A stretch of 64,000 bases of DNA, taken from NCBI GenBank assembly GCA_964016875.1, contig OZ024737.1, positions 33,109,683 to 33,173,682 of the forward strand, read 5' to 3'. Under the pieces are notes generated by a model. It was not told the origin of the DNA. It did not search any database and worked only from the letters and a program-made list of their open reading frames with translations. This stretch comes from Fallopia convolvulus. Taxonomy: Eukaryota; Streptophyta; Magnoliopsida; Caryophyllales; Polygonaceae. The position numbers were made by a program, and so were the translations under genes. Positions 56,230-64,000 of the stretch are shown here, piece by piece (positions within the stretch are counted from its first letter, which is position 1; every line of letters starts with the position of its first letter).

Positions 56230-56950
56230 GGATTTGCATCTAAACTGGGTTTGTTTGCATCAAAATTGTTTCTTTGTGCACTAAAAGTGATTATATGTGC
56301 ATAAAAAATAGTCGAATATGCATTAAAATTGTGTGCATAAGTAAATGCTTCTACATCAAAATTAGTCGTATATGAATTAATCTGATTGTCTTACGTGCAT
56401 CAAAAACATTCGTATGTACACAATTTTGATTATATGTACATCAGAATTGAATATGCATCAACACTTTGTACATGGATATATGTTAATGTATCAAAACGAA
56501 CATTATTTCCATCAAAACAATTAAAAAGTGCATCTTGTTTGTAGGTGCATTAAAACCGGTTAAATGTACATCAAAATTGGCAAAATGTGCATCAAACAAT
56601 AAAAAGTTTAAAGTTGATGCACAATGAGCATCAATAAACTAGATAGCTAGTTTTGATGTACCAATGCACAAAAGTGTTTTATTTATGCATTGCATTAAAA
56701 CTAATTGTATGTGTATCAAAATAACTAAAAAGTCCATCTTATTTTGCATGTGCATTGAAACTAATAGTATGTGTATAAAAAACTAGCCAACTATTATATT
56801 CATACACATAAGTAAGGTTAAAAAGTAAGAAAAAAAAGGTTCAAATCGATGCATAATGTGCATGCATTAAAAACTCGATGTACAAACAATTAGTTTTGAT
56901 GCACGTAAAGTTAGTTTTGATACATATATAAGGCTTAACCAATACATAAG
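56230..56950. repeat. Degenerate 21-bp-period array with tgcatcaaaa core
   Basis: The core tgca(t/c) starts at 56235, 56256, 56277, 56298 and 56319, exactly 21 bases apart. The pattern then continues with shifts and decay to about 56950 (gtgcatcaaa, tgtacatcaa and similar words). Confidence 0.8.
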
Positions 56951-57105
56951 ATGCGCGCGTCCCTAGAAACGGATTTTTTTATAAAATACGCTTATGCCAT
57001 ATTTTTATCCTCTTTAATAAATGTATAATATGGGATGTCGATTTTTTAGAAGAAGGAATGTGATTCATTTGCATTTCTTATGTAAGCGCCTATTTTCCTT
57101 AAGTT

Positions 57106-57333
57106 TTATACAATAATCAATATTTTATATATTTTACTTTCTTAGCAAGAGTATAATGTTTAAATAAAATTACCTTTATCAAGTTAACCTCTTATCATTA
57201 CAAAAACACTAATATCTCTAAATTTATACAATAATCAATATTCTATATATTTTACTTTGTTAGCAAGAGTATAATGTTTAAATAAAAACACCTTTATCAA
57301 GTTAACCTTTTATCATAACAAAAACACTAATAT
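57106..57333. repeat. 117-base tandem duplication
   Basis: Copy 1 (57106-57222) and copy 2 (57223 to about 57333) both begin ttatacaataatcaatatt and share agcaagagtataatgttt and caagttaacct, with few differences. Confidence 0.88.
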
Positions 57334-58105
57334 CCACGTATCACATGAAATAGTCTAATGGTATAATGTTCAATCTTTACCTCTACCCATTTATATATTA
57401 AGAATTTCCATATTCAATCCTTCATTATTATTTTTTTTTTTTGAGATTTATCATCAAAGATACATTACATGTTTCAAATTCAACTAAATAAAAATACAAA
57501 TGAATTTCTTTAAACTTCTTTTAATAATAATGAGGATATTGAATATTGACGAAGGGGCCTAAGGGTATATATACTAGACTTGTTTTACATTGAAATTCCG
57601 ATGTGGGATACATACCCTTTCACATGCCATCTCAAGTGGCAACTAACCTTGCCCAGTTGTCACTTGAAACATACTATACCTTAAGACCGGCAAACTACAA
57701 TAACGGACAGGTAGCAAACTTTTAGCCCAACCCAAACAACTAGAAACTAGGCCCGTGATCAAATCGACTCTGATATCATGTGAAAGTTCATGGGCCGATA
57801 TTAAATACTAATGAAGGAGGTATCCGTCTTATACACACATAAACATTATAGGCCTAGCAAATAAGCTTATTGGGTTCTATCCTACAATCAATTGACTATA
57901 AAAAAGAGTAAAATCAAAGGATATACATAATAGACTTATAGACTTATTTTACATTGAAATCCCGACGTGAGATATATACCTTTCACAACTAGTGTAAATA
58001 AGATTCGGTCCATCATCTATGATAAAGAAAGAACGAAATCTATTGTCGCAATTTAAATACAAAGCGGGGGATAGCAAACCATCCTTCAAAACACAAGGGA
58101 AAAAG

Positions 58106-58636
58106 ATGGACCTCAAAACCCTTGTTTGGTTGTTCATCTTCCTGACCCTATCTAACTCAATCTCATCAAACCCAGAAGCTAATTCCAATACAAGATCTCG
58201 AGACCTACAAGAAACACGAGAAAGCCACTCCCAAAAGAGTATCACAACTCATGGTAAACTTACAACTCCTCTTCCTTTTCTTGAAGCGTTTTTTGTACCT
58301 ACGATATAAAAACAATGATCATAATTCAAAATCCTTTGCTAATATGTCCATGTTGGCGCAGCAGATCAAGTGAAGAACAAAGCCTGTAGTACAAAGGACA
58401 AATCATTACATGCCGTAGAAGTTCAAATCCTGAACGAGTATGGAAACCGGATTCTTCCGTTCAACTCGAAGAAGGGGCGGAACAAGAAGGCAGAGGGACG
58501 AATCTTGGCGGGAACTCATCATGCTCCTCCGAGCTCGAGCAAAAACCGGGCAACCTCACTCTATCGATCTTCTTCGTTCATCGCTTCTGTGTTTCCGTTC
58601 ATTGTGGCTTTCGCCTTCTTCATCCTTGCACTTTGA
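58106..58636 (+). CDS. Unrecognised small secreted or membrane protein, 140 residues
   Basis: Two exons, 58106-58253 and 58362-58636, join in frame (donor gtaaac at 58254, acceptor gcgcag ending at 58361). Residues 1-20 (MDLKTLVWLFIFLTLSNSIS) are a signal peptide; the middle is polar and basic (RSRDLQETRESHSQ, NSKKGRNKKAEGR); the last 20 residues (SFIASVFPFIVAFAFFILAL) are hydrophobic and reach the C terminus. The layout fits a GPI-anchored or tail-membrane protein, or a processed peptide precursor. I do not recognise the family. The start was chosen as the Met opening the signal peptide; an in-frame Met-like codon upstream at 58019 would bury it. It is moderately supported: the splice sites and frame agree and both ends have sensible signals. 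Confidence 0.6.
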
Positions 58637-58913
58637 TCTTGTTAGGGAGTTGATAATAAGTTTGTCTCACGTCAAGTGCACAGACAGAAGGGGTCTTACT
58701 TTATGTGATTCAAGCCTTGTTATGTTGTGTATGTCACTAAAAAGAATGTTTATTTTGATGTACACGAATGTAAAATCCCATTGTTAATCTAAAAACATCT
58801 TTAATTCCTCCTGTGGTTTACAAATACAACACATTGAGAAAGTCTTTTTCATGAAAGCAACGAACAAACAAAAGAAACAACCACACCTCTCGCTTCATCC
58901 AAACTAATTTACC
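58637..58913. other. Convergent 3' region between the small secreted-protein gene and HCT
   Basis: AT-rich, with no gene visible. Confidence 0.5.
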
Positions 58914-61900
58914 TCACATTTCATAGAGGTAATTTTGGAATAGCTTCATATGTTCCGTCTGCAAAGCAATTGCCAAAGACAAGCTCCCATCGTTCACCGG
59001 GCTTGGCAACATATACGCCAGCCCCTCGTAGGGGATCCCGCCGGGCCCCATGAAAATGGGCCGGCCCCACCCGAAGTCCGCGTCATGGATTGGCAGCCTC
59101 GTCCAGCTTGTGATCCCGAGGTTCGGGCACCGGAAAGTGTGGGCCCCACGAACGAGGGCGGTCAAGTCGGGCTGCAGCTCAAGGTAGTCGAGGGCGGACC
59201 TCAAATACTCGTTGTCCATCCTTGCCAATGCGTCGTGGATCCGGCTCGCAGCGTACCATGTCGGTTTCGATGCGAGGTCGCCGGCGTCAGCCACGGGCGT
59301 CGTGGTGAAGATCACGTTCCCGAAATAACCCGGTGGCAGAGGTGGGTCGAGCCTTGACCTCCCATCGGTTGCAATGTAGAGCTTCGTCCCTTGGCCTTCG
59401 GGCAGCCCGCGAGCCTTGCACACGCACCGCCAGATGTGGCCCGAGAGCATCTCATAAGAGCTGTAGGCGATCAAGTTCCCGTTTTCCTTCGACTTCGCCT
59501 TTAGGGTGTTGATTTGTTCACGGGTGATCTTAAAGATGGCGACCGCAGCTTCAGGTTCAGGGCCCGACGTTGGTGCAGGAGCATTTTTTAGGGTCGGAGG
59601 TGGTTGGTACTCGATGTGGTGGAACTTAGGCTCGGGTGGGTCCCGAGCACGGAGAAGGGTCCGGCCGTCAATGAACGGTGGGATGGTGAGGTCAAGTCCT
59701 CGGGCCATGTCAGCCCATGTGTTGATGAAGTGAAGACCGGAGAAACCGTCAGCTACGTGATGTTGCATACCAACGCCAAGAGAGACGCCACCGCATTTGA
59801 AATATGTTAGCTGCAGGAAATTCAAATGGAGATGTAAAATTCAGTTTAACAATATAGCAACAATTGAATCATGTAAAAGAAAAAATTCAGGATACAACAA
59901 ATATAGATTGTTCCCAGAAAAGTCTTGTCCCATTATTATTGATGAATGATTGGAAAAGAATAAACAGAATTGTGTAAAATTTGTAAAGGTGTAATAAAGT
60001 TATACAGAGAGAAGATAGTTTTGTCACTGATTGCCCAAGATCAGCTCAAACGAAACAAATTTGTTTCCCTGTTCTCTCATCCACATTTTTCTGATCCATG
60101 TCTATCTTGCCAGGTCACATTATCATGGACCCATGGTAGCCCAAACATTAACTAAAAATAGTGAGCTGACAGATAACAGAATATTGAACTATACTTCTTC
60201 AACACAGCTAGACAAATAAAGTGAATTTTTTGGCTTGATTAGAGTTCAATTTCTAGAAGCCCTAAAGAGTAAGTGATTTTCTAAGCTACTATTCAACTAG
60301 ATCCAATATCACTCAAACCATTAGCACTATGATTATTTATTTCGATGATAAATATGCAACCTACTATGGAAAATAGCATTGAAGCCTGAACAGATATTTT
60401 AACCACAAATTTTAAGTTTACGCGTCTGGAACCAAAACATATTATGTCATGTCCCTATCAAAGTATTTTGTTGCCTTCAAAAGAAAGGCAAAGTGGTTTT
60501 GAATAAGTACCTGATATTTGTATGAAGCTACCAATCAACAAGAAAGTTTGCACCACAAATAAATGAAGCAGTTGACAAAATGATTTGAGTTAGTACATGA
60601 TCTAGTTTTTAGACTGCAACTAAGTCATTATTAGGCAAACGTCTGGTTGGAATATCTAACATGAGGTGGAGATTAAACAAACGCCTGGTTGGACCAATCT
60701 CTCAATCAACGAGAGATACAAAGTGAATTACCAAAATTAGAAACAATATTTATTGGCTGCAAAATATGGCAAGGCTAAAATTTAAATGACTAGCTCCAAG
60801 AGGCCTTTGATATTTGAAATTGATTTCTCCGAAGTAGCTTATGACATAAAAACTACAACAAATTTTGTAAGTTCTGTTGACCAGACTGTAAAGTAGCTCA
60901 AACTGACTAGATTGCCCTCGTTATAGATTAGTTTTTTTTTTAGTAACCTCGCTTCAAACGTGAAGAGCACTTTAATCATATTTATGCAAAGTATTCATTT
61001 AATACGTACTAATCTGGGAAACAAGGACTGACACTACCAATGTTTAAAAAAACACAGCAATTTGCAACTCATGTGCACATAAAGAAAGGTCCACAAGGAC
61101 ACAGATAAGGCTTAGAAGAATAATATAGCAACTAAAAGACTCACAAATGTCCTCAAATGAATCAGCATAATCTCTTGGTTAAGGGTACCATCATTACCTA
61201 ATGTATCATACTAAAGAAATTTATGTTTCACTAAACTATAAAGTTGCTTTTATATTAAGCAAGACTCTAGTGATCCATCCTACCAACCTGAATTACAATA
61301 TAATACTATAACCTAAGAATTGGGCTTACTAATTGCTTCACCTACTTTCACATCATTAAAACGAATGAAAAAGAGATCTCCCCTAATAGCCATAAAATAC
61401 TACTCTCAGATGTACAGATGTATATCTTATCCTAACTACATCTATTCAAGTTTATCAAGTACATCCATGATCCATCCGGCACATGGCAACTCAGGAACAC
61501 AACTTAATAATACAAATTGGTACCCTAATCATATACAACAAAATGAAGCAATCCCAGGCAGATTTCGTATTACTCATATTGTTGAATTCAATCATTTGAT
61601 TAATACAATATAATGTATAAAAACATTGACATATTAGCATGTCAAGTGTGAAGATTAAGCACTAGAACATCAATAAATGCCAAATTAACTTCAATTTATG
61701 ATCCTCAATTTAGCTAGATTTGAACATTGATATAAGCCAATATATACCAATTCAGAATGAATTCACATAGAAGATGTAAGGAGTAAGAAAATACCTGAAG
61801 AACCAAGAGAGGATAAGAGGAAATCCCTCCGGAATAATCAACGGCTGGGATCAACTTCCTAAGCTCCAAAGTGGGAGCGAATTCCCCAAAATCATCAATA

Positions 61901-62202
61901 ACCGACGTCGTTTCAGCCTCCACAAACAAAACCCCTTCCCCGTTGCAATCGATCTCGATCCTTCCGTCCTCGTCTCTCTTGAGGCGGCCGGCCATGGGGT
62001 AGAAGTGGACCAGAGCCCGGCTCAGAGCCTCCTTGACCGGGTTCGGGTCGAAGAAATTCTGCGAACCGTTCGGCCTGTAAAAGTAGACGCTCGGCGTGTG
62101 GATCCTGGGGACCACCAGGTCCACGTTCGAGTTCCAGAGGCTTCGCTCCGGCGTCTCCTTCGCCGGCCGAACCATGGTTGTGTTCTTCACCTTGATTATC
62201 AT
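58914..62202 (-). CDS. HCT: Shikimate/quinate hydroxycinnamoyltransferase (BAHD family)
   Basis: Two exons on the minus strand, 62202-61795 and 59810-58914, encode 434 residues, the usual HCT length. The start MIIKVKNTTMVRPA and the block LWNSNVDLVVPRIHTPSVYFYRP are diagnostic of HCT rather than other BAHD enzymes. The catalytic motif HxxxD is HHVADG (most HCTs have HHAADG); the structural motif DFGWG is in the second exon, with YIATDGRSRL and FGNVIF between. Family knowledge: HCT transfers p-coumaroyl or caffeoyl groups from CoA to shikimate (or quinate) in the cytosol and back, a core step to G and S lignin and chlorogenic-type esters. The single intron (59811-61794, 1,984 bases) is at the conserved LLVLQ/LTYFK position. 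It could be the closely related HQT, but the N terminus favours HCT. Confidence 0.92.
59811..61794 (-). other. Intron of HCT
   Basis: 1,984 AT-rich bases with donor gtattt and acceptor tcctgcag. No inserted gene or clear transposon is visible. Confidence 0.85.
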
Positions 62203-62683
62203 CTTCTTCTCCGATTTCGGATCTTCTGCTTCCGGCTCGACTCTCTCGTATCCCTGAAATCAGAAATGTAAAACCAATTTCAGACCCAATTTCTTCTCTA
62301 GGTTAAACCAGATTCGGACAGAACAGGAGAAATTAAATCTCAACGACCTAAAACTAAACCCCACCAACAACTACCTGCTCTGTTTCATCTTCGCTGGTTT
62401 CATAAGAAACGCAACAAAAATTTTGAAACCCCATTTCCGAAAAAAAATTAAAATTAATGAAGGTGCTATAGACAAAACAATGAAAGGAAACAAAGGAAAG
62501 GATTAACAGAGAGAAATTGAGGGAGACAGAGAGGTGAGGGGTACCTGTAAGAAAAAGAAAAGGTGGTGGTAGTGGGTTGGGTGAAGTGTTGGTTTTCAAT
62601 GGACTTGGTCGATGTGTGTTTGAAGCTCTCTTTCTCTCTGCGTTGTTTTGTGTTTCTTAAGCCATTTGAATTCGTCGTGCCTG

Positions 62684-62692
62684 CTTTTATAG
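62684..62692 (-). promoter_or_regulatory. TATA box of HCT
   Basis: On the minus strand, ctataaaag lies about 485 bases upstream of the HCT ATG, which implies a long 5' leader. A splice-acceptor-like ttcttacag (about 62545-62553 on the minus strand) suggests the leader may contain an intron. Confidence 0.5.
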
Positions 62693-62732
62693 CGCTAGAA
62701 CGAGAGCACTCCATACGAGAAGATTCAAGGGA

Positions 62733-62744
62733 AAGTTGGTGGGT
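62733..62744 (-). promoter_or_regulatory. AC-element-like MYB site upstream of HCT
   Basis: The minus strand reads ACCCACCAACTT, close to the ACC(T/A)ACC elements bound by lignin-pathway MYB factors, about 45 bases upstream of the TATA box. It is one base off the full AC-II form. Confidence 0.4.
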
Positions 62745-62759
62745 TTGAAATAATAATTT

Positions 62760-63640
62760 TTAAAAAAAATAGAAATTTCTGCATTCTTTCTTCCTTGTAT
62801 TCTGTTACATTACATGTACCTTATTTTTCATATTATTTTCATTTCGTATATTTTTTTATTTATTCTATTTTTTTCAATTATAAAAATTTATATATATATT
62901 TGATTTAATTGAATTTTTTCTATAAGGCTTAATGAGTAGGAGAAATACAGCAATTAACCATGAATGTGGGTGCTGAATTGGACATTTTATGTTTGCTTTT
63001 TTTTTATTTACTTAACGTGTTAACAAAAATAAAATGGAGGGTTATTGATCGATGCGTAAGAAAATACTAAAAGTATTTTTACTAATAAATGAAAGATAAA
63101 GTAGGTGAAATCATTACAAAGAAAGGGAAAGGGTAGTCGATCGTCCTAATCATTCACCTACCACCAAGAATAAAAGGGTAATGGAGTTGTAAAGGTGTCA
63201 AATTTGGTTAAATGTTGCTATGACTCTCATCCAAAACCCACTCACGTCTGCTTTGTTTGGTCAAATTGGTGAGGCTGTTTATGACTGTACCAGTACGTGT
63301 ATATCTAAGTGCCATTCCTATGAACATCCAATTGTGTTAAAACAAAAGGTAATTTAGGTTGTCAACCCATTCCATAAAATATACATGTGATCTTTTGTCA
63401 CTTCTTACATTTTTTAAGGCTAGTTTAAAATAGAAAAAAAATATTGTTTAAGATTTTAATGATGAGTTTTGTTCAAATAAAATAATCCCTTATCCTATGA
63501 AATGTTTAGAACTCTTGGATCAAGAGTAATTTATCTAAAATTATAAAAGTATATCGTTATGGTAAAAAAGTACATTACTATATCCCAAAAAGTACATTAC
63601 TAAACCCAAATATTTTGAGTGATAGAGTTCAATCGGAATC
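62760..63640. other. AT-rich intergenic DNA
   Basis: I see no gene, RNA or clear repeat here. Homopolymer runs of A and T are frequent. Confidence 0.5.
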
Positions 63641-63663
63641 GAGTAAATTGGACGCCCAAGATG

Positions 63664-63837
63664 ATGCACTTTTTTGGTTTAATAATGCACTTTTCGGTCT
63701 TTGCAATGCACCTTTCCACCATAACGATGCACTTTTACAATGAACCGAACATGGAGCGCGTGCCCTACTGTCTTCAATTTTGCTTGCACCTTTTCGGCTT
63801 ACTAATGCACTTTTTCACAATAGATATGCACTTTTGT
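63664..63837. repeat. 21-bp-period array with atgcactttt core
   Basis: The word tgcac starts at 63665, 63686, 63707 and 63728 (21 bases apart each) and, after a gap, at 63785, 63806 and 63827 (again 21 apart). The flanks are mostly TTTT. Confidence 0.9.
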
Positions 63838-63894
63838 AATTTCTAAGAAATTACCAAAATGCCATCGCATCCCTAAAAGGGATAGAACATCAGT

Positions 63895-64000
63895 CCTTGT
63901 AGATCTGTACATGGGCGGGTTCGGGCCGGGCCAATTCGGGCCTATTTTTTTGTCCATACCCACCCATAAACACGGGTCGGGCCGTCCATGGGCCCACACG
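63895..64000. repeat. GC-rich repeat-type DNA at window end
   Basis: Strings such as gggcgggttcgggccgggcc and its inverse (gggtcgggccgtccatgggccc) form an imperfect inverted repeat typical of dispersed plant repeats. It is probably part of a transposon that continues beyond the window. Confidence 0.4.

Larger units (their letters stand above)
54600..58105. other. AT-rich intergenic DNA with repeats, no gene
   Basis: 54756-55338 looks like a non-autonomous transposon remnant (tatatactagttttacctg near one end, ttttaatatatagttatag near the other, about 85% AT inside), but no clean termini or target duplication were found. 55400-55560 resembles a decayed LTR fragment. 56205-56950 is a degenerate tgcatcaaaa array, and 57106-57333 is a 117-base tandem duplication. 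Two similar strings around 57588 and 57950 (ttttacattgaaat, then a ccgatgtgggat/cccgacgtgagat type) are about 360 bases apart. A TATA-like string (tataaaaaa) is at about 57897. Confidence 0.5.

Noticed and set aside
63619..63846. 75-codon open frame in the 21-bp array
   Set aside because: The period is a multiple of three, so the repeat is open by chance; repeated MHF words have no protein meaning.
1..64000. tRNA, rRNA or CRISPR-like arrays
   Set aside because: No cloverleaf-like tRNA boxes, rRNA segments or spaced identical repeats of CRISPR type were seen; the short repeats found are in transposons or microsatellites.

Overview
The window is nuclear DNA of a flowering plant, most likely a eudicot. 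The genes have many short introns with GT-AG borders (one GC-AG), AT-rich intergenic DNA, TC, TTC and TA microsatellites, plant-only families (OEP16, HCT-type BAHD acyltransferase, Nudix-fused dipeptidyl peptidase III, plant GDSL lipases), and plant LINE, copia and Athila-type retroelements. The species cannot be fixed from this sequence.

Gene-bearing left part (1-20.3 kb): the 3' 19 exons of a Nudix/peptidase M49 fusion gene (+, NUDT3-like); a small GYPP-rich protein gene (+); a mitochondrial SCO-family protein of the HCC2 type (-) that lacks the copper-binding cysteines; an OEP16-type envelope channel (+); a secreted A1 aspartyl protease (+) with a 1.9-kb first intron carrying a long TA microsatellite; and a GDSL esterase/lipase (+).

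Transposon block (about 21.6-49.2 kb): one minus-strand LINE was split by three independent LTR-type insertions, each bounded by an exact 5-bp target duplication. (a) 25201-39091 (ACACC) is a gag-only element, itself split at CGCCC by a 10.3-kb Athila-like element (27362-37653) that has gag-protease and an Athila-ORF1-like gene but no reverse transcriptase or integrase. (b) 39117-42195 (GAAAC) is a 3.1-kb insertion that looks like a solo LTR. (c) 43417-48793 (CGTAT) is a very young intact copia element on the minus strand. Taking these out makes the LINE endonuclease reading continuous again. The block separates two tandem GDSL lipase paralogues (18.9-20.3 kb and 50.2-51.8 kb).

Right part (49.2-64 kb): the second GDSL lipase (+), an intronless cytosolic HSP70 (-) with a heat-shock-type promoter, about 3.5 kb of AT-rich repeat DNA, a two-exon gene for a 140-residue secreted or membrane protein of unknown function (+), and a two-exon shikimate/quinate hydroxycinnamoyltransferase gene (-). 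The window ends in a 21-bp-period repeat and GC-rich repeat DNA.

The most unusual signal is inside the Athila-like element: the 10-bp palindrome TCGTTAACGA occurs 14 times exactly, plus variants, usually in pairs about 21 bp apart, in LTRs, untranslated DNA and coding sequence alike, and I found no copy elsewhere in the window.
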